Shown: positions 55,141-63,889 of the stretch, one piece after another
How positions within the stretch are numbered: the stretch's first letter is position 1
How the letters are laid out: every line of letters starts with the position of its first letter
From: Hyphomicrobiales bacterium
Lineage (GTDB): Bacteria > Pseudomonadota > Alphaproteobacteria > Rhizobiales > Rhizobiaceae
DNA length: 64,000 nucleotides
Assembly (NCBI GenBank): GCA_900469625.1
Contig: UBXV01000014.1
Coordinates: 241,316-305,315 of the forward strand
Direction: 5' to 3'
The notes under the pieces: generated by a model
Databases searched by the model: none
Told to the model about the DNA's origin: nothing
The model's input: only the letters and a program-made list of their open reading frames with translations
Position numbers and translations under genes: made by a program

Positions 55141-55190
55141 AAATTCAATGAACGACCGCGTCCGTAGCGCGGCATCTCGGGGCGAACGGA

Positions 55191-56072
55191 ATGTCATCTG
55201 CTCACACCGGCGCCAGGCCACCTGCGCGCCGCCTTCCGCTTCACTGGCTCGGCGTCCTGCCCTTTGCGGCGTTCGTGTTGCTGTTTCTCATTCTGCCGAC
55301 GATGAAGATCGTGGTCGGCGCCTTCCAGACGCCTGAGGGCGGCTTCACCTTCGACAACATCATCGGCCTGTTCACGCCCTCGATCCTCTCGGCCTACTGG
55401 ATCTCCATCAAGATCAGCATCGCTTCGGCGCTTCTCGGCTGCCTGATCGGCTTTGCGATTGCGTCCGCCGTCGTCTTCGGCGGATTGCCGAAATGGATCC
55501 GCGGGCCGCTGCTGACCTTTTCCGGCGTCGCCTCGAACTTCGCCGGCGTGCCGCTCGCCTTCGCCTTTCTGGCGACGCTCGGCCCCGTCGGCATCCTGAC
55601 CGTCTTCCTGCGCTCCAACTTCGGCCTCGACCTGAGGCTGCTCGGCTTCAACCTCCTGTCCTTCTGGGGGCTGACCGTCACCTATCTGTTCTTCCAGATC
55701 CCGCTGATGATCCTGATCATCACCCCGGCGCTCGACGGCTTGAAGCGCGAATGGCGCGAGGCGGCCGAAATTCTCGGCGCCACCGGCCTGCAATACTGGC
55801 GCATGGTCGCCTTTCCGATCCTTCTGCCCTCGCTGCTCGGCACGCTGGCGCTCCTGTTCGCCAATGCCTTCGGCGCGGTTGCGACCGCGATCGCGCTCAC
55901 CGGCTCGTCGCTGTCGATCGTGCCGATCCTGCTCTTCGCCCAGATCCGCGGCGACGTTCTCGGCAATCCGCATCTCGGCTACGCGCTCGCCTTCGGCATG
56001 ATCGTCGTGACCGGCATCGCCAACGCGATCTACATCTGGCTTCGCGCCCGCAGCGAGAGGTGGCTGAAATGA
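55191..56072 (+). CDS. ABC transporter permease, first subunit
   Basis: An inner-membrane protein of 293 residues with about six helices. The ATPase-docking EAA loop is 'WREAAEILGATGLQYWRMVAFPILLPSL'-like, at about residues 185-210. The family is the polyamine/iron-type (PotB/CysTW) permeases. It follows the hairpin and RIME element, with only a weak ribosome site at ATG 55191, and overlaps the second permease gene by 4 bp. Confidence 0.9.
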   Translation: MSSAHTGARPPARRLPLHWLGVLPFAAFVLLFLILPTMKIVVGAFQTPEGGFTFDNIIGLFTPSILSAYWISIKISIASALLGCLIGFAIASAVVFGGLPKWIRGPLLTFSGVASNFAGVPLAFAFLATLGPVGILTVFLRSNFGLDLRLLGFNLLSFWGLTVTYLFFQIPLMILIITPALDGLKREWREAAEILGATGLQYWRMVAFPILLPSLLGTLALLFANAFGAVATAIALTGSSLSIVPILLFAQIRGDVLGNPHLGYALAFGMIVVTGIANAIYIWLRARSERWLK

Positions 56073-56851
56073 AGAAGATCTGGGCCTGGGGGGCCCTCGT
56101 TTTCGGCCTCCTCTATTTCACCCTGCCGCTGATCGGCATGACGAACTTCTCCTTGAAGATGCGTCGCGGCGAGTATTCCTTCGACGCCTATGGCAAGGTC
56201 TTCAGCGATCCGCGCTTTCAGGAGACCTTCACCTATTCGATCATGCAGGCGCTGTTCACGATCCTGTTCGGCGTTCTGCTGGTGGTGCCCACGGCCTACT
56301 GGGTTCGCCTGAAGCTGCCGCGGCTGCGGCCCTACATCGAGTTCATCACGCTTCTGCCGCTCGTCATCCCGGCGATCGTCATCGTTTTCGGCTACATCCG
56401 TCTCTACAACACCTCGAGCTGGCTGCCTTTGACCGGATCGATCTTCGGCACCAACGTGCTTTTGATGTTCGGCTACGCCATCCTCGCCCTGCCCTACATG
56501 TACCGGGCGGTGGATACCGGGCTCCGCACGATCGACATCGCGACGCTCACCGAAGCCGCCCAGAGCCTCGGGGCAGGCTGGGCGACCATTCTCGGGCGGA
56601 TCATTCTGCCGAACGTCCTGGTCGCGGTGCTCTCCGGTGCCTTCCTGACATTTGCCATCGTCATCGGCGAATTCACCATGGCAGCACTTCTGAACCGGCC
56701 GGCCTTCGGTCCGTACATGCAGCTTCTCGGCGCCAACCGCGCCTATGAGCCAGCCGCTCTCGCCGTCATCGCGTTCGGCATCACCTGGGGCTGCCTCGGC
56801 CTCATCCAGCTCGTCTCGCGCTTTCAAAAAAGCGCGCCTCCCAAGGCCTGA
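56069..56851 (+). CDS. ABC transporter permease, second subunit
   Basis: The protein has 260 residues and six helices, with the EAA loop in 'LTEAAQSLGAGWATILGRII'. It pairs with the first permease to form the pore. The start is fixed by the ATGA overlap at 56069-56072, although the frame is open to 55493. The ATPase gene follows after 12 bp. Confidence 0.9.
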   Translation: MKKIWAWGALVFGLLYFTLPLIGMTNFSLKMRRGEYSFDAYGKVFSDPRFQETFTYSIMQALFTILFGVLLVVPTAYWVRLKLPRLRPYIEFITLLPLVIPAIVIVFGYIRLYNTSSWLPLTGSIFGTNVLLMFGYAILALPYMYRAVDTGLRTIDIATLTEAAQSLGAGWATILGRIILPNVLVAVLSGAFLTFAIVIGEFTMAALLNRPAFGPYMQLLGANRAYEPAALAVIAFGITWGCLGLIQLVSRFQKSAPPKA

Positions 56852-56863
56852 GGATCGGTCCAT

Positions 56864-57925
56864 ATGAGTTTCCTGACACTGACCAACATCCAGAAATCCT
56901 TCGGCCCCGTGCAGGTCGTGCATGGCTTCGACATGTCGATCGAGAAGGGCGAATTCGTCTCGTTCCTCGGCCCGTCGGGCTGCGGCAAGACGACCGTCCT
57001 GCGCATGATCGCCGGCTTCGAGATGCCGTCCAGCGGATCCATCGTCATCAACGGCAAGGACCAGGGCACGCTGAAGCCGAACCAGCGCAACATCGGCATG
57101 GTATTCCAGGCCTATGCGCTGTTCCCGAACATGAACGTCGCCGACAACGTCGCCTTCGGTCTGAAGGTCGCCGGCGCGCCGAAGGCGGAGATCGACGCGC
57201 GCGTCAAGCAGATGCTCAGCCTGATCAAGCTCGAGCACCTGGCCGATCGTTTTCCCTATCAGCTCTCCGGCGGCCAGCAGCAGCGCGTGGCGCTTGCCCG
57301 CGCGCTTGCCGCCAAGCCGCAGGTGCTGTTGCTCGACGAGCCGCTGTCGGCCCTCGACGCCAAGATCCGCGTGTCGCTGCGCGAGGAAATCCGCCAGATC
57401 CAGCAGCAGCTCGGCATCACCACCGTCTTCGTCACCCATGACCAGGAAGAGGCGCTGTCGATCTCGGACCGCATCGTCGTGATGAATTCGGGCCGCGCCG
57501 ACCAGATCGGCACGCCCTTCGAGATCTACAACACGCCCGCCACCCGCTTCGTCGCCTCCTTCGTCGGCACGCTCAACATCATCGAGGCCAAGGTGGCAGA
57601 TCCGGCCACGGGCACCGTTGCCATCGGCGACCAGAAGGTATCGCTGAAGGAGCCGATTTCCGGCATGAAGGGCGGCGACCCCATTTCGCTGGCGCTGCGC
57701 CCGGAGGCGGGCTCGATCGCCGACAGCGCCAAGGGTGATACCGCGCTCACCGGCGAGGTGGTTTCGACCAGCTTCCTCGGCTCGGTCATCCGTACCAAAC
57801 TGCGCATTGGCGGCGACGTCATCTCCTTCGACATGTTCAACGATCCCGGCCTGACGCCGCCCGCCTACGGCGACAACGTCACGCTGCGCTTCGCCGCCAA
57901 GGATCTGCTCGTCATTCGCGAGTAA
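56864..57925 (+). CDS. ABC transporter ATP-binding protein
   Basis: The protein has 353 residues. The nucleotide-binding domain has Walker A GPSGCGKTT (about 37-45), signature LSGGQQQRVALARAL (about 133-147) and Walker B 'VLLLDEPLSALDAK'. A C-terminal TOBE domain (about 275-350) follows. It powers the import system made with the two permeases and the binding protein. Family resemblance is to PotA/FbpC-type ATPases, which again suggests polyamines, ferric ion or phosphonates as ligand. Confidence 0.92.
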   Translation: MSFLTLTNIQKSFGPVQVVHGFDMSIEKGEFVSFLGPSGCGKTTVLRMIAGFEMPSSGSIVINGKDQGTLKPNQRNIGMVFQAYALFPNMNVADNVAFGLKVAGAPKAEIDARVKQMLSLIKLEHLADRFPYQLSGGQQQRVALARALAAKPQVLLLDEPLSALDAKIRVSLREEIRQIQQQLGITTVFVTHDQEEALSISDRIVVMNSGRADQIGTPFEIYNTPATRFVASFVGTLNIIEAKVADPATGTVAIGDQKVSLKEPISGMKGGDPISLALRPEAGSIADSAKGDTALTGEVVSTSFLGSVIRTKLRIGGDVISFDMFNDPGLTPPAYGDNVTLRFAAKDLLVIRE

Positions 57926-58021
57926 GATCGGACGTGCAAAGACCGAGCGCTGCCGGAACCATTTCGCCCTGCAGCGCCCGGTCTTGGAAAAATCTGTCGT
58001 AATTTCCAGGATTTTCGTCGC

Positions 58022-58045
58022 GCCACGCGTTTGACCCCGCGTGGC
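58022..58045 (+). terminator. Stem-loop between the ABC operon and the riboswitch
   Basis: GCCACGCG (58022-58029) pairs with CGCGTGGC (58038-58045) about 97 bp after the ATPase stop. It may isolate the ABC operon from ribH2. There is no strong T-run. Confidence 0.4.
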
Positions 58046-58065
58046 CGTTCTATATAGTCGGCCCT

Positions 58066-58312
58066 GTTCTCAGGGCGGGGTGAAACTCCCCACCGGCGGT
58101 AGCGATCACTACGGCGCCGCGCGTTATACAGACGCGCAAAGGTCGCTGTAGAACTTAACGTGCTGCATGTTTTGTCCTTAAATCAGTGAGGTTTAAGGAA
58201 ACATGCAGGGATCGAAGCCCGCGAGCGCCTTGGAGTCGGCAACGGTTCCAGGGGTCAGCAGATCCGGTCAGATTCCGGAGCCGACGGTTAAAGTCCGGAT
58301 GGAAGAGAGCAA
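58066..58312 (+). promoter_or_regulatory. FMN riboswitch (RFN element) with inserted repeat
   Basis: The conserved FMN-aptamer blocks are present in order: AGGGCGGGGTGAAACTCCCC and ACCGGCGGT (58072-58100), GAAGCCCGCGAGCG (58214-58227), CAGATCCGGTCAGATTCCGG (58259-58278), then AGCCGACGGTTAAAGTCCGG (58279-58298) and ATGGAAGAGAG. One stem, normally short, carries a RIME-like element of about 102 bp. FMN binding should repress the ribH2 gene 94 bp downstream. Confidence 0.93.
58108..58209 (+). repeat. RIME-like element, copy 2, inside the riboswitch
   Basis: It begins with a palindrome around CTACGGCGCC...GGTCGCTGTAG and continues with CTGCATGTTTTGTCCTTAAA paired to TTTAAGGAAACATGCAG. It is bounded by CGATC (58103-58107) and GATCG (58210-58214), which pair and so hold the riboswitch stem together. 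It matches the element at 55037-55140 in reverse. Confidence 0.8.
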
Positions 58313-58324
58313 GCAGGAACGTGA

Positions 58325-58879
<555 letters not shown>

Positions 58880-59243
58880 TCTCAAGACAGCGACACCGTG
58901 ACCGGCAGCCCCTCATCCGGCCTGCCGGCCACCTTCTCCCCGGCTCGCGGGGAGAAGGACATGCGTGGCACGCGCTCGCGTCCAGCATCGTCATCAGATA
59001 ACCCTGACCGACGGAATGGATTTCAAGGCGCGCGGCGCGTGAAAGCGTACGCCGCATGCTCGACAGTTCCCTCTCCCCGTTTACGGGGAGAGGGCTAGGG
59101 TGAGGGGCAACGCTGCGCCAAACGAGTGAAACACCGACGCGGGCGAAAGCGATACCCTTCTTGAATCAACCTCTGAAGCACCTGAATCGACCTGCCAGCA
59201 CCGACGCTTAGGCCGCTGTTTCGACTCGACAATTCCCCGACGC
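58880..59243. other. 364-bp intergenic region with composite repeat
   Basis: It is dominated by the composite REP-like repeat at 58908-59109. The remaining 130 bases up to the ltrA-like stop codon show no gene and no strong structure. Confidence 0.5.
58908..59109. repeat. Composite REP-like element with inverted ends
   Basis: The left end GCCCCTCATCC and the right end GGGTGAGGGGC are inverted copies. Inside lie two hairpins, CTTCTCCCCG/CGGGGAGAAG (58931-58951) and CTCTCCCCG/CGGGGAGAG (59073-59093). I recall blocks of this kind between many genes in Rhizobiales. It encodes nothing recognisable. Confidence 0.65.
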
Positions 59244-60521
59244 TCAATGCGCCGGCTCGGCCTCTGCAAGGCACCGCTCCAGCGCCGCCATGCGGTGGCG
59301 GTGGCCAACCGCCTCGAACCCAACGACGGTGACGAACGGCGCGAACATCAGGATAACAAGGCAGACCGCCATGTCGACGCCGGCGATCGCAGCCGCGATC
59401 GACGCCGCCAGCAACAGGGCGGTGCCCGCGAGCAACCACGCGTGCAGCGCCTCTGCCTGCCTGAGCAGATAGGCATACATGCCGTAGACCAGGCCGATAT
59501 AGGCCCCGACCGGAACGGCCACGGTGAGCACCGTTGCCAGCGAGCCGATATGCGCCTTGTGCTCGATATAGTAGGCGGCGACATGCAGACCGGCGCCGGT
59601 CGCCACGATCGCCGCAAAGATGAACATGTGGCCATAGCCCCAGACGAAGGAGCGCCGGCGGTGCGCATGCAGCACCTCCGCACTCGGCAACAAGAAGTAG
59701 ATCCACCACATGCCGAAGGTGAGCCCGGTGCCGGCGAGGCAGACGAGCGCCACGTCGAGGTTCCACCCCTCCCCGTCGACGACGGCGGTAATCGAGGCAA
59801 CGGTGCCAACGACGCCCTCGCCAAGCGCGATGATCGCAAGAAGCCCGTAGCGTTCGGCGATGTGGTGCGCATGCCAGGGCGTGCCGCCATGCCGCGTCTC
59901 GGCGATATAGGGCCCGAGCATCTCGATCGCCGTCAGCACCACCACCATGGCAATGGACACGGTGAGCGAGAAATCGAAGAAGATCAGCACGATCCAGCCA
60001 AGCTGGGCAATGCCGATGGCGATCACATAGGTCATGCAGGCCTCGCGCCTGAGCGGATCCTGGCGGGTGGCGCGCAGCCACTGGAAGATCATCGCGACGC
60101 GCATCACCACATAGCCGAGCACCATCACGCCATTGTCGAGATGCCCGCCCACGTCGATCGAGTGGAACATGGCCGGAAGCCCGATCGCCAGGATCAGCAC
60201 GCCGACCATCTGCACCATGGTGACGCAGCGAAACACCCAGTCGTCGGTATCATAGGCGGACGCAAACCAGGTAAAATTGATCCAGGCCCAGCAGATGGCG
60301 AAGATCGCGAGCGTAAAGCCGATCAACCCCGCCTTGAAATGTCCTTCGGCCATCAGATGCGCAAGCTGCGACGCCGCAAGGCTGAAGGCGATGACGAAGG
60401 TCAGGTCGAACAGAAGCTCGAGCGTCGTTGCGGTGCGATGATGTTCGTGGGTATCGCGGCCGCTCATGCGGGCCAGCCGATGGGCTGCTGGATGGGACGA
60501 TGTCGTGGTGGCGTCGGACAT
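59244..60521 (-). CDS. LtrA-family (low temperature requirement A) membrane protein
   Basis: A polytopic inner-membrane protein of 425 residues with about 11-12 helices. 'ATTLELLFDLTFVIAFSLAA' near the N-terminus and 'HHIAERYGLLAIIALGEGVVG' in the middle are the LtrA family hallmarks. The gene was named for cold growth in Listeria; the biochemical role is unknown. ATG 60521 is chosen; the frame upstream to 60584 adds an unlikely 21 residues. It stands alone between repeats and the erythritol-type operon. Confidence 0.83.
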   Translation of the reverse strand: MSDATTTSSHPAAHRLARMSGRDTHEHHRTATTLELLFDLTFVIAFSLAASQLAHLMAEGHFKAGLIGFTLAIFAICWAWINFTWFASAYDTDDWVFRCVTMVQMVGVLILAIGLPAMFHSIDVGGHLDNGVMVLGYVVMRVAMIFQWLRATRQDPLRREACMTYVIAIGIAQLGWIVLIFFDFSLTVSIAMVVVLTAIEMLGPYIAETRHGGTPWHAHHIAERYGLLAIIALGEGVVGTVASITAVVDGEGWNLDVALVCLAGTGLTFGMWWIYFLLPSAEVLHAHRRRSFVWGYGHMFIFAAIVATGAGLHVAAYYIEHKAHIGSLATVLTVAVPVGAYIGLVYGMYAYLLRQAEALHAWLLAGTALLLAASIAAAIAGVDMAVCLVILMFAPFVTVVGFEAVGHRHRMAALERCLAEAEPAH

Positions 60522-60622
60522 GGGGGCAGCATTCCTCGTTGACGGAATGCAAGAATATTCAAATATTTGCAGAAGCCTCGTCAAGCGCGCAGCGCCGGAT
60601 CACCCAGTATTGGCTGGACATG

Positions 60623-60650
60623 AAAACGCCCGGCATCTCTGCCGGGCGTC
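60623..60650 (-). terminator. Intrinsic terminator downstream of rpiB
   Basis: CGCCCGGCA (60627-60635) and TGCCGGGCG (60640-60648) form a stem with a TCTC loop, and on the minus strand TTTT follows. It is about 156 bp past the rpiB stop. Confidence 0.7.
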
Positions 60651-60750
60651 TCGCCGCAATGCGCGAGGGAGGATCAACGTGCATTGCGGTATCAGCGTAT
60701 CTCCAGCAAACACGCGAAGCGGTTTGCGCTGGACATGTCTGAAGCAGGCA

Positions 60751-60794
60751 GATGGAGCGTCTCCCGGGCCGGATCGGGCCGGAAACGCTCCATT
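60751..60794 (-). terminator. Stem-loop directly after rpiB
   Basis: ATGGAGCGT (60751-60759) pairs with ACGCTCCAT (60786-60794), with an inner GGGCCGG repeat. It lies 11 bp beyond the rpiB stop on the minus strand. No T-run. Confidence 0.5.
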
Positions 60795-60805
60795 GCTCGA
60801 TCGAA

Positions 60806-61243
60806 TTACTTCGCCGCGTCGAGACGATCGATCGCGTCGACATTGCCGGCCGAAGGGCCGTTCGGGTCGAACTCGGAGGCGAGCCAGGCGTCGACGATCG
60901 ACTTGGCCAGCTCAGGCCCGATGACGCGTGCGCCCATGGTGATGATCTGGGCGTTGTTCGACTTGGCCGCCCGCTCGGCGGAATAGGTGTCGTGGGTCAG
61001 CGCGGCGCGGATGCCCGGCACCTTGTTGGCCGAGATGCAGACGCCGATGCCGGTGCCGCAGAACAGGATGCCGCGCTCGTTCTCGCCGTCGACGATGGTC
61101 TGCGCCAGCTTCTGCGACAGGTCGGCGTAAAAGCCGGACTGGCTGAGGTCGCTGACCTCGAGGCCGGTTTTGCTCTGCAGGTGCGCGGCGATGACGTCGA
61201 GCAAGGGCTTGCCGGCGCTGTCTGCTCCGATTGCGATCTTCAT
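60806..61243 (-). CDS. rpiB: RpiB-type sugar-phosphate isomerase (erythritol pathway, EryI-like)
   Basis: The protein has 145 residues, of the RpiB/LacAB family. '[14 protein letters not shown]' opens the phosphate site, '[20 protein letters not shown]' holds the catalytic Cys, and '[21 protein letters not shown]' is also conserved. In Brucella and Sinorhizobium the homologue beside a tpi copy and eryR makes D-erythrose 4-phosphate from tetrulose phosphate. That context is present here. The usual ribose 5-phosphate reaction cannot be excluded. ATG 61243 is used; the frame is open to 61381. Confidence 0.87.
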   Translation of the reverse strand: MKIAIGADSAGKPLLDVIAAHLQSKTGLEVSDLSQSGFYADLSQKLAQTIVDGENERGILFCGTGIGVCISANKVPGIRAALTHDTYSAERAAKSNNAQIITMGARVIGPELAKSIVDAWLASEFDPNGPSAGNVDAIDRLDAAK

Positions 61244-61283
61244 GATGGTTCCTTTCCGTCGTTTTGGTTGGCGTGCGGGGGAC

Positions 61284-62051
61284 TCAGATCGCCCCGGAGA
61301 CACGCTTGAGAATGTCGAGATAGCCGTTGACGTCCCAGGCCGAGCGGCCGATGAACAGGCCGTCGATATGCTTCTGGGCAATCAGTTCCTCGCAATTGCC
61401 GGGATTGACGCTGCCGCCGTAGAGCACGGGCACGCGCACGCCGAGTGCGGCTTCAGCCACATCGGCGATGCGCTTGTGGCGCTCGTCGGCATAATCGGAT
61501 GTTGCCGGGATGCCGTTGACGCCGATCGCCCAGACCGGCTCATAGGCAAGCAGGATCGTCGCCTTGCGGGCATCGCCTTCCAGCAGTTCCAGCGCCCCTT
61601 CCACCTGCCGCTTCAACACGGCATCCGCCTCACCCGCTTCGCGCTCGGCAAGCGTCTCGCCGATGCAGATCAGCGGCACCAGGCCATGGCGCACGGCTGC
61701 GGCCGTCTTTAGGCCGACGGTCCGGTCGGTCTCGCCGAAATGCTCGCGGCGTTCGCTGTGACCGAGTTCGACGACGTCAAGATTGCAATCCCGCAGCATC
61801 ACCGGCGACACTTCGCCGGTCCAGGCACCGGCATCGTCCCAGTGCATGTTCTGCGCGCCGACCTTGACGTTGGTTGCGGCCAGCCGATCCTTGACCTGGC
61901 GAACGGCGGTAAAAGGCGGGATGACGAAACGCTGGATGCGCTCATCGCGCGTAGCGTCGGCGGCGGCCAGCCCATCGGCAAAGACCATGGCCTCCGTCAG
62001 CGTCTTGTTCATCTTCCAGCTTGTGCCCACCCAGAGCTGCGGCTTGGTCAT
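61284..62051 (-). CDS. tpiB: Triosephosphate-isomerase-family tetrulose-phosphate isomerase (EryH-like)
   Basis: The protein has 255 residues with a TIM barrel and an intact active site: Lys in '[10 protein letters not shown]', His in '[15 protein letters not shown]' and Glu in '[12 protein letters not shown]'. '[14 protein letters not shown]' binds phosphate. Its place between eryR and rpiB points to the erythritol pathway copy (EryH/TpiB), acting on erythrulose phosphate, rather than the glycolytic TpiA. Its ATG overlaps the eryR stop by 4 bp. The frame extends upstream to 62867 but that part overlaps eryR. Confidence 0.87.
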   Translation of the reverse strand: MTKPQLWVGTSWKMNKTLTEAMVFADGLAAADATRDERIQRFVIPPFTAVRQVKDRLAATNVKVGAQNMHWDDAGAWTGEVSPVMLRDCNLDVVELGHSERREHFGETDRTVGLKTAAAVRHGLVPLICIGETLAEREAGEADAVLKRQVEGALELLEGDARKATILLAYEPVWAIGVNGIPATSDYADERHKRIADVAEAALGVRVPVLYGGSVNPGNCEELIAQKHIDGLFIGRSAWDVNGYLDILKRVSGAI

Positions 62052-62833
62052 GTTTTCTCCGATATTTTTCGTGTGTCGACCTGGACCAGGCGAACGCCGG
62101 CTTCGCCGAGCGCCTCGGCATGCTCGTCCGCCACCTCGGCGCCGGTCAGCACCGCGTCGAAGGCGTCGAGCCCGGTCAGGAAATGCAGGGCGGACCGGCC
62201 GAACTTGTCGTGATCCACCATGAGATACTTGCGCGCGGCCGACTTCACCATCAGGCGCTTGGCCTGCACGACCTCCTGGTCCTGGTGGAAGGCTGCCGTT
62301 CCCGCGACCGCGGAACTGGAAAGGAAGGCGATATCGACGCGCAGCGAGCGTAGCGCCTCTTCGGTGACGATGCCGAAGAAACCATTGAATTTCTTGCTGT
62401 ACTGGCCGCCGAGCGCGATCACGTTGAGGCCGGGCGCGCCCGACAGGCTGGCGATGACGCCAAGATTGTTGGTGATGACGGTGAGCGGCCTGATGTCCCG
62501 GATGAAGGACGCGATCGCGCCGGCCGTCGAGCTGTCGTCGATGAGGATGCTCTGTCCCGGCTCGATCAGGCCCGCTGCATATTCGGCGATGCGGCTCTTC
62601 TCGGCGGCGGCAATCTTCTCGCGGTAGCGGAAGTCGCTTTCGAACTGCGGGCTCGACTGGATCGACGCGCCACCATGCACCTTGCGCAACAGACCGGCCT
62701 GCTCGAGGTCGTCGAGGTCGCGATGAACGGTCATCTTGCTGACGCCAAAGCGCAGCGCCAGATCCTCGACGGACGCCGTGCCGGCCTCCATCAGAACATC
62801 CATGACCGCCTGTCGCCTGTCTTCCGGCTTCAT
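62048..62833 (-). CDS. eryR: DeoR-family transcriptional regulator
   Basis: The protein has 261 residues. A DeoR helix-turn-helix is at the N-terminus ('ASVEDLALRFGVSKMTVHRD', about 14-33), and a DeoRC sugar-phosphate sensor domain follows ('SILIDDSSTAGAIASFI', 'LGGQYSKKFNGFFG'). It heads the tpi-rpiB operon and follows the eryC-like gene, the arrangement of the rhizobial erythritol regulator EryR. The start is ATG 62833, 9 bases after GAGG. An operator candidate lies upstream at 62909. Confidence 0.85.
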   Translation of the reverse strand: MKPEDRRQAVMDVLMEAGTASVEDLALRFGVSKMTVHRDLDDLEQAGLLRKVHGGASIQSSPQFESDFRYREKIAAAEKSRIAEYAAGLIEPGQSILIDDSSTAGAIASFIRDIRPLTVITNNLGVIASLSGAPGLNVIALGGQYSKKFNGFFGIVTEEALRSLRVDIAFLSSSAVAGTAAFHQDQEVVQAKRLMVKSAARKYLMVDHDKFGRSALHFLTGLDAFDAVLTGAEVADEHAEALGEAGVRLVQVDTRKISEKT

Positions 62834-62908
62834 CGCCATCCGCCTCGATCCGAAGGCGCGGGAGCACGCCATCATGCCTGGGAAGATAACACTTGAATGT
62901 TATATTTC

Positions 62909-62936
62909 AATATCAGGAATGATACTTTGTGATATT
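62909..62936. promoter_or_regulatory. AT-rich inverted repeats upstream of eryR
   Basis: AATATCA (62909-62915) and TGATATT (62930-62936) are reverse complements 14 bases apart. A second pair, TAACA/TGTTA, lies at 62887-62902. This is the most AT-rich spot of the region and probably contains the eryR promoter and regulator sites. Confidence 0.5.
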
Positions 62937-63875
62937 TTAATGTGATTTTGACCGTCGATTGAACCCGGTGTCGATGTAGGGCTCCCAGAAAGCCACGGAT
63001 TCGCGGATCATATCGACGACGTTGTGATCGGTCGGCTCGCGCTCGCGGAAGGACAGTTCCAGGCAGATCTCGTTGTCCGTGCCGCCGCCGGCCCTGACCG
63101 CGTCGATCAGCTTTTCCGGCGTGATGCGCCCGTCCCTGTTGTAGGCGGCGGTGAACGGCCAGTGGCCGCCCTTGTTCATCGACGACTGCTTGATGTGGAT
63201 GATCGGCGAGCGCTGAGGGAACGCGCCAGCCCAGGCATAGGGGTCGATATCATCAGGGTCGGAGGACGTGACGTCGCCGTGGTCGATATCGACCATCATC
63301 TTCATAGGGATCGCCAGCTCCGCCTCGGCAAGCCGCTGGTCGAGCGCGCGGCATTCGGCGATGGTGTGGCCGAACTCGCGGCCGACCGACATCGGCTCCC
63401 AGAACACATAGGAAAGGCCGGCAGCCTTGCCGTGTTCCGCCACCTCGCGCCAGCAATCGATGGCGATCTTCATCAGCGCCTCGCGCCGGGCCGGATCGTC
63501 ATAATCCCTGAGCGTGAAGATCGCGAACTGCGTGCCCATGCCGGACGCGCCCAACTCGGCGGATATGTCGGCGAAGGTCTTGAACCAGTCGACGTAGTAA
63601 CGCCGCACATCCGGATCCGGATGGCCGAAATGATTGAGCCTGCCATAGGGCCCGGTCATGCCCGAGGTGATCTTCACGCCGGTGCGGCCAAGCGCTGCCC
63701 GGAATTGGCGTATGGTCTTGGAGATCGTCGCCGCCGGCCAACCCGGATTGACGAACTCGTGCGTCAACTGCACATGGCCGATGCGGATTTCCTCGCCGAT
63801 CGTCTCGATCAGGTCGTCGGGCTCGGCAAAGCGGTTGACCAGCGGATTGGTGTTGAGCGACAGCGTGAAAGCCAA
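62937..63875 (-). CDS. eryC: Sugar-phosphate isomerase/epimerase-family protein (EryC-like)
   Basis: The protein has 312 residues with an AP-endonuclease-2/TIM-barrel fold. Metal-site candidates are in 'YVFWEPMSVGREFG' (Glu), 'MMVDIDHGDVTSSDPDD' (Asp/His), 'SPIIHIKQS' (His) and 'EICLELSFREREP' (Glu). In Brucella EryC acts on tetrulose phosphate between EryB and EryH, and gene order here agrees. The start codon is TTG 63875, 7 bases after AGGAG. The family is broad, so the exact reaction is inferred from context. Confidence 0.82.
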   Translation of the reverse strand: MAFTLSLNTNPLVNRFAEPDDLIETIGEEIRIGHVQLTHEFVNPGWPAATISKTIRQFRAALGRTGVKITSGMTGPYGRLNHFGHPDPDVRRYYVDWFKTFADISAELGASGMGTQFAIFTLRDYDDPARREALMKIAIDCWREVAEHGKAAGLSYVFWEPMSVGREFGHTIAECRALDQRLAEAELAIPMKMMVDIDHGDVTSSDPDDIDPYAWAGAFPQRSPIIHIKQSSMNKGGHWPFTAAYNRDGRITPEKLIDAVRAGGGTDNEICLELSFREREPTDHNVVDMIRESVAFWEPYIDTGFNRRSKSH

Positions 63876-63889
63876 GGCGGTACTCCTGA

